Assembly (NCBI RefSeq): GCF_026914185.1
Contig: NC_070566.1
Location: 6,820,001 to 6,884,000 of the forward strand
Reading direction: 5' to 3'
Length of the DNA: 64,000 nt
From: Puccinia triticina
Taxonomy: Eukaryota > Basidiomycota > Pucciniomycetes > Pucciniales > Pucciniaceae
Below the pieces are notes generated by a model. That model saw nothing but the letters and a program-made list of their open reading frames with translations, was not told the DNA's origin and searched no databases. Below are positions 53,090-64,000 of the stretch, one piece after another. Within the stretch, counting starts at the first letter, position 1. Every line of letters begins with the position of its first letter. Position numbers and translations under genes: made by a program.

Positions 53090-53950
53090 TGTTCTGGCGC
53101 GTACACAGGATCAAGACACCGGGATAAAGGCCTCAAGATCATCAAGACCCCCACCACCTGACGGTACGGCGCGCAACACCCTCAAGATTTTGTTTTAGGC
53201 TCCCGCTCTCTTTCCTTCCTCTTTTCCTCCTTTCTTCCCCTTTTCCTTTCTCTTTCTTTCTTCCTTTTCTTTTGTTTTTTTTTGATTTTGTTTTGACTCC
53301 TCTATTTTCCTTTCTTTTACATATGTCTTTCTTTTTTTCTGTTTTCTTCCTTGCGCGCGTTGGAGAGGTTGAGTTGGAGGAGGGTTGGTTTTGTGTTGTT
53401 TGTTTTCTCTTGGCCTTGGTTGTTGGTTGTCTCCTTGGTTGTTCTTTCTCCTCTGCTCATCTTAGTTGTACGGGCGCGGCGGGCACGAGGGCTCGTCGCG
53501 CGGCATGTTGCGGCCTGAGTCCAAGTTCAGCCGAACTTGGAGGAAGTATCCGCATGGTATTCTGGTCTCCCCCACAAGGAACAAGATATCATCACGTTTT
53601 CTGAGCTTATTGATCCCGGATCGTGTCGATCCATCCCCGCATCTACTTCTGAGTTTGAGTACCCGAGCTTCCTGAGTTCATTTCTTTAGAGCACTATCCG
53701 AGTTTCCGACGACCTCGCCGGCTTTCCTCCGAGTCCCTTCTGTTCTGAGCTTTTTCCATCCTACCAAACCGCCGAGGGTATTCCATTCCCTTGTTCCTTC
53801 TCAACAAATCCCCCCCCAACCGCTATCACATCTTTCGACCCGTATCCAATACTTCTCGCAGGACCACCGACGAGGGCAGCACTCAGCACTATCCCCTCAA
53901 CCGACTGCCACGGCTCAGACCCGACAGGAGTCCATACCGCTGGCAGGTGC
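53090..53950 (+). mobile_element. Repeat family Y, copy 2
   Basis: Related to 9735-10490: ctcaagatcatcaag start, pyrimidine-rich middle, gagtccaagttcagccgaac, cgagggtattccattccc and ccaccgacgagggcagc. No ORF of note; class unknown. Confidence 0.4.
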
Positions 53951-54945
53951 CAGGTGCGGGTGCGGGTGTCTGGTTTTTTAGAGAACAAGAGGGCGGGTAA
54001 TCACCTGGGTACCCGCCCAGCACATTTAGATTTCCAGGGCATCAAATGCGCCGCAGTTGTAGTACTGTCGGATTACACGTAATCCAACAGTACAACTGTG
54101 GTACTGCAAAGCAGGATACCCAAATTTCTCTCACTCAAGAAATGGCAGTAGCATTTTATTCAAAAAACGGTAAAATACCGCATGGGGTGTTGCGTAAATG
54201 GAAGGTAGATAAGAAGGGAGAGGAAAGACAAAAGGTTAAGGGGAAAAGTAGGAAGAATAAATATTTTTATGAAGTAGATAGCTCGTAATTAATACTGAGC
54301 CAAGATTTTTCTGAGGAAACAAGCGGACAACAGTGGGTAAGGATGATCATTGGTACCCGTTTGGGGGTGCAGGACAGAGCCGATGTTTTGTGTTTTGTGG
54401 ACAGAGGTCCTGTGACACTGTTTCAGACTTGTCACAGGTCCGTTGTTTGCATACATATCCGATTGCACTCACCACCTCACTCACCACCTCAGATCCTTCT
54501 GGTACCGCTGGTATCGGCGGTAAGTACTGCCGGCACCAGCTGGGCGGTGCCAGGTGCCCATTTTGGCCCAAAAAACACCCGGTACCCTGGTACCGCTAGC
54601 GGTACCCGGTTGCCAATGATCATCCTTAACAGTGTATACCCACCACCTGCACCCGGGTACCTGGCACTTGGCACCCGGTGTGGTGATTTATATAGGCAAG
54701 CGCAGTAGAATGTCCATGCGGGGATAGCGCGGGCGGGAATGCACAAAGCCGCTCAGGCCTAGTGCATTCCGGTGACATAAGCACTGAGGATGAGGTCAGG
54801 AAAGCACGCTAAGAAAGCTTACCAAAAGTCACGCGGACTGGAATGCACAGATTACGGATTGCGGATTGCGGATCACGGATTTCGGATTGGGTATTTGGAT
54901 CGGAGCGGAAAAGAGAGGGCTGGACTGCAGCGGGGCTACACACGT
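53951..54945. other. Intergenic sequence with palindromes and a MITE
   Basis: Near-palindrome at 54053-54101 (actgtcggattac...gtaatccaacagt). An 80-codon Lys-rich ORF at 54046-54288 has no recognised domain. A short MITE lies at 54338-54628, and tandem gattgcggattgc-type bases near 54850-54890. Confidence 0.4.
54338..54628. mobile_element. 291-bp MITE with 16-bp inverted ends
   Basis: TAAGGATGATCATTGG at 54338 is mirrored exactly at 54613-54628. Flanks acagtggg and acagtgta match at 6 of 8 positions, possibly a decayed 8-bp duplication. Inner DNA is rich in ggtacc. Confidence 0.55.
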
Positions 54946-56204
54946 TGTGGTGATCCAGATCTGTTGCGCGCAACAAAACTGCCAAAACCTCAACTCACAG
55001 CCTACAATACTAGCATATGATAGAATATTATTAGAGAAATAGATTCTAAATACAAACTTAACCCTAGTCACTCACTTCAACTACCCAGCTAGCTCTTTTA
55101 GTTTAGAAGTTAGTTACAATTATAGGTTTAGTACAGGCCATACCCAGGTGGAAATTCATATAAATCATAAAAGGCATGCATATATAGAAGAGTATAGTTA
55201 GATTTACTAGTTAGGCAGGCCTCCACTATTAGCTACAGATCACCTCACGCAACCTGCGCATTGGAAACTGCATCGACTAGGCCTCCACTCAACAACTCAA
55301 CAGATTTGCACGGACCTTACATTGATGCATGCGGTCAGAAAGCCTCCACTTTGGCAGTGCAACCAACCTAGGTGGACTTTGCCTTAAAAAGTACAAATCA
55401 CACATGGTCATGCGGAACATCAGTTTAAGTTATGCACCCCTGGCAGAAGGCAGTGCAATCCACAGGGTCACCACCAGCAGAAATGCCTCAAGTGCAGCCC
55501 TCACCAGCAAAAATAACTCAGAAAAGAATATATAAGGAGGCCCTCCTCCCACCATTTTTCCATCATCACCCAGGCACCCCAGCTCAGTGGTCACCAGTCA
55601 TCATTTTGCCATCATCACGGAAGACACAGTCATCATACATTAACATAGAAATCCCATACCACACTCCATCATCATTTCCCTCTGCTGAAACCATTAAAAA
55701 CCCAACAAAACATATTCTCACTTGATTATATTCTTTGCCCATCTTGCCATATAGAGGTTGTATACGCACCTTGTACTTGTTAAAACTGATCTAGGTCTGA
55801 TAGAGACTACTACATACAAGTTTTCTCCATCATAAAGTCACGCCACAACAATAAATAAATTTGTTGTCAGAATTCTGTGTAGTATAATAGAGGGGCAGGT
55901 CTTTCAAACCACCCGTAACAGTAGTATTACTTAGCTGGAATATCATATTGTTATTTCCCCCTCAAAGGACTGCCAACCCATCCCAAAGGAGTTCTCACAA
56001 CGTGGACTGGTAGCAGCGGCGCGTCAGCGGGTGAGCCACGACAGCCAAAGCGGGCTCCACCAGCGGGTGGAACCGGGGTGGAGGCGGCGGCGAGAGACCG
56101 ACTGACAGGGGCTAGACAGAGGACGGTGGGAGGTCAAGCGTCGTAGAGGAGCGGAGTCTAGGAAAGTGCAGAGTGGTTTAAAGCTCAAAAGTGTTCCTGA
56201 GAAC
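54946..56204 (+). repeat. Left terminal repeat (LTR, perhaps with leader)
   Basis: Starts TGTGGTGATCC. The probable true LTR ends at 55999 (gttctcaca), because tggactggtagcagcggcg, a tRNA-primer-like site, follows at once. The remaining 205 bp would then be leader that is also present behind the right LTR. Confidence 0.75.
55470..55560 (+). promoter_or_regulatory. LTR promoter module
   Basis: Two units of agcagaaatgcctca / agcaaaaataactca lie before aagaatatataaggaggccc, a TATA-like box. The same order, with aatccctca units and tataaaaggagg, recurs near 27290, 36375, 39725 and, on the minus strand, 63550. Confidence 0.45.
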
Positions 56205-56308
56205 TAACATTTATAAGTAGAAAGCTGATAGTTTTTTTGTTTCCACAAGATTTCTAGCCAGACGGGGGACAGGGGTTTTTTTTCTTTTCTTAATTATCAA
56301 CACCATTT

Positions 56309-57234
56309 CTAAGGGAGTAAAAGAAAGGGTAAAACCAAAGTCAACATTCCACTTAACAAAAAAAAAAAAAAAAAAAAAAAAACGAACTCAAAAGCTTGGT
56401 ATACATAATACCAGTCATTGGCAGCGTTCAAAATGAACTCAACGGAGTTAAGTTCATTATAGACGGTATGTCCTTGAGCAGTGCGAGTTAAAAGATTGTC
56501 AAGGTGGATAGTTAAATCACGGAAGGATGCCTCAAACATTTGGCGAGGTAACATGGGGGGTCTCGCCGGGGGGAAGGTGGGAAGCTGATGTCGCGGAAAT
56601 AAACGAAAAGGGTTGTAACGTAGGCGGGGATCTACTAGCGTCTCTACAGTGAATTCTGCATAATTATAACGCGGGAACCCGCGGGGAGACCCCGGATAAG
56701 TTTGATAAGGTTGGACATCCGGGGAGGAGTCGCGCGTCTCGTTGAGGGGAGGAACTGATGTCAAATTAAAGAAGGGATACAGCAGATTATAGATAAGCAA
56801 CGCATGCGTATCAGGGGATAGTCTAAGATAGGAAACCTACCCGGGATGTCAGATTGTTCGGAAGCGCCGCTATCAGATTCGTCGGCATCCTGGTCACTAG
56901 AGTTTATCATGTCCGAGTCAAGATTTTCGAAGTGATTGTTAATCACGGCATGGGCGGCCAGGACATCGAGGTCTGAGTATGGAAATTGCAAAAATCAACA
57001 ACTAACAAAACAGGTACTAAAATAAGATCATAACAAACCTTGATCATCATCATCAGAACCGATATCTTTGTCACTAGCCTCGTTGGACAAGGCCATAAAT
57101 ATGTTATGGTAAGAATATGGATCGTCATCATCAGATACTGGGGATGGAGTGTCCGCGACATGAGGAGCGTCAAGAGAGACGGTCGACGCGGAGTCATCAG
57201 ATGAGATGATATATTGTTCAGGATAGTCAGCCAT
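56309..57234 (-). CDS. Three-exon antisense gene inside the retrotransposon, acidic protein of unknown function
   Basis: Exons 57234-57039, 56972-56841 and 56754-56309 join in phase through two GT-AG introns of 66 and 86 bp. The predicted product is about 257 residues. The N-terminal third is Ser/Asp-rich and acidic (SDDDDPYSYHNIFMALSNEA, DQDADESDSGASEQSD). The C-terminal part is more ordered (PRYNYAEFTVETLVDPRLRY, MFEASFRDLTIHLDNLLT, NELNSVEFILNAANDWYYVY). The last 30 codons cross a T-run (56359-56382) and are doubtful. The gene runs against the pol gene of the host element. I know no family. Antisense extra genes exist in some plant LTR elements, so this may be an element gene, or captured host DNA. 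Confidence 0.55.
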
Positions 57235-57239
57235 CTTAT

Positions 57240-58145
57240 GAAGCGATAGTAGGATGGAGAAAGAAGGACTAGCGGACCAGGGTTTGCCTTTTTATGTCCA
57301 GCTGGACAGCAAGGAGTGGCAACAGCTAGTCGGGTTGGGCACACTGGTAGCGGAAGTCGGAGGCGCAGTTGCACAGGAGGATGGATTGAATCAACACGCG
57401 GTGGAGCCGACCGTTCGGGCCCAGAAGGCGTAACGGTACAGGACCAAGCGAATTCGAGAAAGCGAACGGTTCAAATGAGGTAGAAAGACAAGTGGAGGGG
57501 CCGTTAACCGTTCGTGCCATGTTGTATGGTGGTTCAGAATCAAGACATTAGCATGTAGCTCCGCCGAGTAGCAGCAGAATCAGGAGGAACTCACCGAGGA
57601 CCTGGAGAAGTCGCATGATTTTTGAGGCCGTTAATTCATATGAAATGCGAGAATACAATCAACATTAGCTAAACCGATCGGAGCCTGAGAAAGAACAAAG
57701 GAAAGTAACATTAGTAACATGAGAAACGAGGCGAGCACAGCGTCAACACCTACCAAAAACAGCAACGGAAAGCTGGAAGCAATGCAAGTACTAGAGAGCC
57801 TCGGCTTCGCAGTTTCGGCCGGCGGAGAGAGGGCACAGCGGCGGAGAGAGATTGGGCGGGCTTGTGGAGCTTGGAACGGGCTTACGCCGACGGGCCGACG
57901 CAGCTCGCTTGACACCTCATCTCTGTGAAAGCTGCACACAAGAGGATCCGGGCGTGCGGCGCAGGTTAAGTCACAACTTTTGATTGAAAGCAGAAAAGAA
58001 AAAAAAAAAAAAAGAAGAGAAAAGAAACCATGGGGTTAGGATTTTTTATGGTCCTGTATGACCAAAAACTGCAAACCAGCCTTTCAGCTGAATCAAAACT
58101 ATAGTTACAAAAACTTTCATCAAAAATTGATATACCATACACACC
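57240..58145. other. Interior of the retrotransposon without a supported sense gene
   Basis: The place where gag would be expected. Short frames only on both strands; one plus frame at 57719-57928 (69 codons) and one minus frame at 57939-57631 with a hydrophobic stretch. A GA-rich tract precedes the pol ATG at 58146, which has a good caccatgg context. Confidence 0.5.
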
Positions 58146-60250
58146 ATGGCAGAATTATCAGCGCACGCTGCCAAATATAAAACAATAGACAAGAAAATTA
58201 GGCCAGTCAATCAGCCTATGCCCCAAGATATCAACCCCCCATTACAGAGACCTCCGCTTTCAAGGGATCCTTACAAGACACCGCTGACACCACACCCACC
58301 AGAATTTGCCCCTACGGCACGAATCACAGAAGAGAGATTGGAAGTGGTAAACTTCGGCCCAGCTAAATGGCTTATGGAAGAGGAAATTAAATTATTAAAA
58401 CATGTTATTGTTATACGAGAAAAATCAATAGCTTTTTGCAAGGAAGAACGCGGGATTCTGAAACATAGCTATGGGCAGCCATATCAAATACCAGTGGTAG
58501 CACATGAACCCTGGCAGAAAAAGCCCATCCCAATACCTAAACCTATCCTACCAGAGTTTGTAAATCTAGTCAGGAAAAGAATTGCGACAGGCCTTTACGA
58601 ACAGTCAACATCAAGTTACTCAAGTCCAGTCTTTTGTGTTACAAAGTCCAATGGAAAACTCCGGATTGTACACGACCTTCAGCCATTGAATAAGGTGACT
58701 ATCAAGGACGCAGGATTACCTCCAAAAATTGAGGAATTTGTTGAATCCTTTTCTGGGAGAGCGTGTTATGGACTGGGGGATATCATGGGAGGATATGATG
58801 AAAGAGAACTCGCACCAGTGTCAAGACCTCTTACTACTTTTGAAACAGTACTAGGGAGGCTCCAGTTGACACGATTACCCCAAGGCGCTACTAATTCAGT
58901 TGCTGTTTACCAAGCTCAAATGACATGGATATTACAAGAAGAGATACCGGAGAATGTGGGTATATTTATTGACGATGGAGGGATCAAGGGGCCACGATCC
59001 ACGTACAATAATGAAACAATTGCGGAGAATCCAGGAATTAGGAAGTTTGTATGGGAATACGCAGTCACTTTGGAAAGGGTCTTGTTTTGTATTGAGGAAG
59101 CTGGTCTTACAATTTCTGGAGAAAAATTTGCTTGCCGTGTACCCGCTTTAGATATAGTTGGTCATGTGGTGTCACATGATGGCCGACTGGTGGCGAAGAA
59201 GAAGGTTAACAAAATCCAAAGTTGGCCAAGGCCGGTAAATAAGAAGGACGTCCGAAGCTTTCTGGGAATATGTGTTTACGTTAGGATGTTCATCCAAAAT
59301 TTTTCTGCGCTGGCGGCACCACTGAGGAGGTTGACACGACTGGATGTAGAATATGAATGGACAAAAGAATGTGAAGAAACCTTCCAACGTTTAAAAGAAA
59401 TAATTGGAGAAGAGATAGTATTGCACAAACTAAACTATGAGAAGGATGCGGGAAAAATTACTCTGGCGGTAGACTCAAGCTACATTGCAGCCGGGGCAGT
59501 GCTTATGCAAAAAGACAAAGACAGCAAAGATCGACCTGTGTTATACAAATCAGTGGGATTTTCGAGGACAGAATCAGGATATGCTCAATCAAAACTGGAA
59601 TTATGTGGAGTAACCAAAATCCTAAAGAAACTTCAAACAACATTATGGGGGCAACATTTTGAGTTACAAGTGGACGCAAAAGCATTAATAGAAATGATCA
59701 ACACACCAAGCTTGCCCTGCGCACCAATGACGAGATGGGTAGCGTTCATTCGACTCTTTTCTTTTGATTTAGTCCACAAGCCGGGAAAAACTTTCACAAT
59801 GCCTGACAGTCTGTCAAGACGCCCATTGGATGATGAAGAGGAAGGGAAAGATTTTGACGAGGATGAAGAATGGGTTAAACCACACCCAGGACTGGGTGTT
59901 AAGCCTCTAAATGTGTCATTTATAAAAGTTGCAGATGTAGACAACAGTCAGTGCGGTATCTGGAAGAAGATAGCTTTATATCTGCAGGACTTGCGACGAC
60001 CCCCAAACTGTTCAGACCAGGAGTTTCAGAAAATTAAGCGGCGTTCACATAACTACTTTCTTGAAGAGAATCAATTAAAGAAAAGAGCATTACCGCATGC
60101 ACAAGTTGTGATATCAAATCCTAAAAATCAACAACAGGTGATGAGAGCATTACACGAGGAACTTGGTCATAGAGGGATTGCGGAAACATATAAACGGATA
60201 AAATTACGATTTTGGTGGGAAGGAATGAAGAAGATGATACGAAATTGGGT
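58146..60250 (+). CDS. Ty3-like pol, reverse transcriptase-RNase H part
   Basis: Open from ATG 58146. Residues 1-130 are a Pro-rich leader without protease motif. Reverse transcriptase follows (KSNGKLRIVHDLQPLNKVTI, RLTRLPQGATNSV in shorter form LPQGATNS, and the catalytic FIDD at residues 274-277, equivalent to YxDD). RNase H follows (LAVDSSYIAAGAVL, SKLELCGVTKIL, LQVDAKALIEMI), then the integrase N-terminal histidine pair (HEELGHRGIAETY). After MIRNWV the frame runs into unrelated residues and stops at 60305, because about 40 codons with the zinc cysteines are missing. The protein would copy the element RNA to DNA. The FIDD variant and lack of gag resemble Ty3-type elements known to me from basidiomycetes. 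Confidence 0.75.
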
Positions 60251-61252
60251 TCAATTGTCATGGATGCAGTACATGTTAAAGCAGGAAAATGGAAATATAT
60301 CATAATCGCTAGGGATGACTTTTCGGGATGGGCAGAGACTACAGGATTGACTAATCTAAAATCAAAAACTATAGCCAATTGGTTTGTCTCAGAATGGATT
60401 TGTCGGTATGGAGTTCCAAAAGAGGTGACTGCAGATGGAGGCGCTGAATTTAAAAAGGAACTTCAAAGCGCAATGAAGAAAGTAGGAACAAAACTAAGAA
60501 CAGTAACACCCTATTACCCGGAGGCTCAAGGAATGATTGAACGGGGGCACAAAGAGATTAAAGATGCACTTATTAAATTATGCGGGGAAAATGGAAGCAA
60601 GTGGAAAGAGTATTTGCCCCTGGTCACCTTGGCGGATCGAATATCAACAAAGAGGACGACCGGCTTCACGCCATTTGAACTCCAGTTTGGACAGCCAGCG
60701 GTCTTGCCTATTGATATAGAACTAAGGAGTTACTTAACGGTAGAATGGGACAAAGTCAGAACAACTAGTGATTTGTTAGCAGCAAGAGCGGAACAACTGG
60801 CACAAAGAGAAGAGAACATTAGTGAAGCAACGGAAAGGTTGTACCAAGCTAGGAAGCAATCTGTGAAGTACTGGGACCGGAGATTGGCTCATCGCATGAG
60901 AGCACCTTTGAAGCCAGGAGATTTGGTGTTAGTTTATAACAAATCATTGGAAAATCAATGGGGCCTACTTTTCAAGAACAGGTGGAATGGTCCATATAGG
61001 GTAATACACCAAATTAACAATGGTCCATACGAGCTTGAAGAACTGGATGGAACCAGGCTAAGTCGCCGGTACGCTGCCAACCATATCAAGCGTTATTATG
61101 TCCGGGCAGCACCTATTACAGAAGAAGACGAGGAAGAGGATGAAGTAGATGAGGAGGGTACAAACAAAGATACAGGTAGTAGTTCTAATACTAGCAATAG
61201 TGAGGAATATGGAGAAGATTTTGGCGAACAAAGCGAGTTCAGGACTGGATAG
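60245..61252 (+). pseudogene. Ty3-like integrase part, out of frame with the preceding pol
   Basis: The frame shifts near 60250 and continues as VMDAVHVKAGKWKYIIIARD, then TADGGAEF and QGMIERGHKEIKDALIKL, the D, D and E blocks of a DDE integrase core. A C-terminal part follows (LKPGDLVLVYNKSLENQWGL, RWNGPYRVIHQI, YELEELDGTRLSRRYAANH), then an acidic end. It stops at 61252. The zinc-binding cysteines and the linker before the first aspartate are absent. The deletion also changes frame, so this copy cannot make a complete integrase and depends on others for insertion. Confidence 0.7.
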
Positions 61253-61941
61253 GAAATTTTAGAAAATAGATGAAGAAGGGAGAAATTACGGTTTAGACAG
61301 GTTATCCTAGCTCGATTTTCTGAACTAAGTGTATTATCAAATGGAAGGAGGTGGAAAAATAGGGAAGAATTTAAATGGGTGTAATATTGGACGACATCAC
61401 CCTTTCTTTAGTAGAGAAAATAGAAGTATAGTTAGGCCTTAAAAGGAGTACAATGTGACGGAAGGAAAGATTTAGTTAGAAATACATAGGAGTACGGGAA
61501 GCCAGTTGGGGGGAAGTTAATCAAGAGGGTTTAACTTATCAACTGGGGGACGTATGTTATACTTTCGTCGGAAATCATCAACCACATCCCTTTTCTTTGG
61601 GCCAACGACAGGAGTACAGAGTATACTCGGAGGGCGGTAGGATCCTTTGATTCGGGAGTGGCAGGGGGAGTAGGTTTACATAGGACATACATATACTAGA
61701 TTTTGAGATAGAGAAAGGATGTATAGTGGGAAGATACAATACCGATTTGGAGTTGACTCAATGCAACACAAGTAGCCAATCAAAGAAACACAAGGAACAG
61801 GAAAGAAGGCACGGAAACTTGTACAAAATTGTCGAGGACTTACAACAACATCAGTGGACTAGAAATTTCTTAGTGGGAAGGACTCGACAGTTTTGTTGCT
61901 TGCTTAGGAATGCTGTGGAAAGCATTAATTTGGGGGGGGGA
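61253..61941 (+). other. Retrotransposon 3' non-coding region and polypurine tract
   Basis: No ORF of note. It ends with tttgggggggggga next to the right terminal repeat, the usual site for plus-strand priming. Confidence 0.6.
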
Positions 61942-63200
61942 TGTGGTGATCCAGATCTGTTGCGCGCAACAAAACTGCCAAAACCTCAACTCACAGCCTA
62001 CAATACTAGCATATGATAGAATATTATTAGAGAAATAGATTCTAAATACAAACTTAACCCTAGTCACTCACTTCAACTACCCAGCTAGCTCTTTTAGTTT
62101 AGAAGTTAGTTACAATTATAGGTTTAGTACAGGCCATACCCAGGTGGAAATTCATATAAATCATAAAAGGCATGCATATATAGAAGAGTATAGTTAGATT
62201 TACTAGTTAGGCAGGCCTCCACTATTAGCTACAGATCACCTCACGCAACCTGCGCGTTGGAAACTGCATCGACTAGGCCTCCACTCAACAACTCAACAGA
62301 TTTGCACGGACCTTACATCGATGCATGCGGTCAGAAAGCCTCCACTTTGGCAGTGCAACCAACCTAGGTGGACTTTGCCTTAAAAAGTACAAATCACACA
62401 TGGTCATGCGGAACATCAGTTTAAGTTATGCACCCCTGGCAGAAGGCAGTGCAATCCACAGGGTCACCACCAGCAGAAATGCCTCAAGTGCAGCCCTCAC
62501 CAGCAAAAATAACTCAGAAAAGAATATATAAGGAGGCCCTCCTCCCACCATTTTTCCATCATCACCCAGGCACCCCAGCTCAGTGGTCACCAGTCATCAT
62601 TTTGCCATCATCACGGAAGACACAGTCATCATACATTAACATAGAAATCCCATACCACACTCCATCATCATTTCCCTCTGCTGAAACCATTAAAAACCCA
62701 ACAAAACATATTCTCACTTGATTATATTCTTTGCCCATCTTGCCATATAGAGGTTGTATACGCACCTTGTACTTGTTAAAACTGATCTAGGTCTGATAGA
62801 GACTACTACATACAAGTTTTCTCCATCATAAAGTCACGCCACAACAATAAATAAATTTGTTGTCAGAATTCTGTGTAGTATAATAGAGGGGCAGGTCTTT
62901 CAAACCACCCGTAACAGTAGTATTACTTAGCTGGAATATCATATTGTTATTTCCCCCTCAAAGGACTGCCAACCCATCCCAAAGGAGTTCTCACAACGTG
63001 GACTGGTAGCAGCGGCGCGTCAGCGGGTGAGCCACGACAGCCAAAGCGGGCTCCACCAGCGGGTGGAACCGGGGTGGAGGCGGCGGCGAGAGACCGACTG
63101 ACAGGGGCTAGACAGAGGACGGTGGGAGGTCAAGCGTCGTAGAGGAGCGGAGTCTAGGAAAGTGCAGAGTGGTTTAAAGCTCAAAAGTGTTCCTGAGAAC
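61942..63200 (+). repeat. Right terminal repeat (LTR plus leader)
   Basis: 1259 bp. It differs from the left copy at cctgcgcGttgg (A on the left) and acatCgatgc (T on the left). It includes the primer-site-like block and about 200 bp of leader after gttctcaca, then unrelated DNA from 63201. Confidence 0.8.
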
Positions 63201-64000
63201 CTTTTGCTTAGTGCGGAAAGGGATGAATGAGGTTACCTCTGCCTTTCCTGGGTCACTAGACACTAAAACAAGCCCCCCAATCTACAATTGGAAGGTTTGA
63301 TGTAGTGATAGTGGATGTGTATCAAAAGATAGCCTACTTTGAGCAGGTGGCTTGAAGGGTTATGGTGATTTAGCTGATGAGTAAGTGTTGTAATGAGGTT
63401 GTAATTTGTATGTAAGGGTTTTAAAACCACAATATAGAGTGGGGCTAATACTGTAGAGTGAGCAAGTGTTGTACTGTTATGGGGTAAGCTGAGTGCAAGT
63501 AGTTTGCTGAGAGAAATTACAACTGGGGGGAAGAGAGCCTCCTTAAATAGAAAAGAGTGAGACATTTTAGCTCCAGGGGAACAAGAGAATGAGGGGTTTT
63601 AGCTGCCCTGTAGACTACAATGAGGTATTTTGGCTGGTGGTTGACAGGTCACATGAGGTCATGATGTCATATGAGGGAATTTAGCTAGTGAGAAATAGGA
63701 GGTGAGATGTTTTAGCTGGCCTGGCCTGTCAACTGATGTCATCTGCAAGCTGCATGAGGGGTTTTTGCTATCTTGACGCCTGCATGATGTCATCTGTCAA
63801 CTGTCAGACTGCAGCCCCTATTACACTAGTCTGCATGCACCTGCATAAGACTGCATAAGCCTGCATCAAGTGTGCATAACACTGCATGACACTGCATGAC
63901 ATGTGCATAGCACAATGTAATGAGTGCAGCTGATGAGGTAAAGTATATGTAAAGGGTAGACAAGCTGTCAGGGTGGTCCATGTAACGGATTACATGTCCT
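63201..64000 (-). mobile_element. LTR-type sequence on the minus strand, truncated by window
   Basis: On the minus strand it has five to six units of (a)gctaaaa-nnctca type between 63780 and 63570, then ctatttaaggaggctc (TATA-like, near 63545) and ccccccagttgtaatttc. It matches in layout the plus-strand piece at 27236-27330. No gene; the 63840-63910 part is a tandem of ctgcataa/ctgcatga units. Confidence 0.45.

Larger units (their letters stand above)
54946..63200 (+). mobile_element. Young Ty3-like LTR retrotransposon with an antisense gene
   Basis: Long terminal direct repeats of 1259 bp (54946-56204 and 61942-63200) differ at only two positions that I found. A polypurine tract (tggggggggga) precedes the right repeat. 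The sense strand carries a pol-type ORF (58146-61252) with one internal deletion, and no readable gag or protease. The antisense strand between the left repeat and pol carries a spliced gene (57234-56309). No 5-bp duplication is seen at the outer edges (cacgt versus ctttt). Confidence 0.8.

Noticed and set aside
54046..54288. Lys-rich 80-codon ORF as a DNA-binding protein
   Set aside because: It starts inside a palindrome, has no recognised motif and no supporting neighbour.
56340..56385. Poly-phenylalanine stretch as a membrane segment
   Set aside because: It comes from a T homopolymer at the end of the antisense gene and is prone to sequencing error. The true C terminus may lie before it.

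Overview
The window looks like a repeat-rich nuclear segment of a filamentous basidiomycete, most probably a rust fungus (Pucciniales, Puccinia-like). The reasons are short GT-AG introns (about 60-120 bp), a fungal laccase gene, a GCM-like zinc protein family that I associate with rust genomes, and dense nested transposons. No bacterial, organellar or CRISPR signal is seen. The species call is inference from sequence style only.

Only two ordinary host genes are well supported. One is a six-exon gene on the minus strand (15147-19091) for a CNH/Vps39-TGFBRAP1 type vacuolar tethering protein (CORVET/HOPS). The other is an eight-exon laccase/multicopper oxidase on the plus strand (46537-49174), which has a stop codon just where its second copper motif should be read. 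Nearly everything else is mobile DNA.

Layout: 1-967 Helitron-like end (minus); 980-1573 unrecognised minus ORFs; 2931-9426 a decayed transposon-type gene with a GCM-like zinc region, a core region and a cysteine-peptidase domain, split by an insertion ending in a Helitron 3' end; 9735-10490 repeat Y; 11234-14996 a Russian-doll nest of hAT-like foldback elements; 15147-19091 the VPS gene; 19692-21029 a MULE-like element full of palindromic satellite; 21304-31570 an LTR element (R1) holding at least five further insertions; 32481-35308, 37869-41332 and 41863-44915 three full-length Helitron-like elements carrying GC-rich gene fragments, one of them glycerol kinase; 46537-49174 laccase; 50947-52409 and 36991-37719 two loci in which an intron-bearing three-exon block lies beside its own precisely spliced copy; 52473-53950 tRNA-like sequence, minisatellite and repeat Y; 54946-63200 a very young Ty3-like retrotransposon with an antisense spliced gene; 63201-64000 LTR-type sequence on the minus strand.

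The main candidates for something undescribed are the paired spliced/unspliced blocks, both with a hairpin ending at or next to the first 5' splice site; the gene-capturing Helitron family with ends TCYAAGTTTATTAAA and CTAG; and the antisense three-exon gene inside a retrotransposon that has no readable gag. Target-site duplications allow many insertions to be placed to the base.
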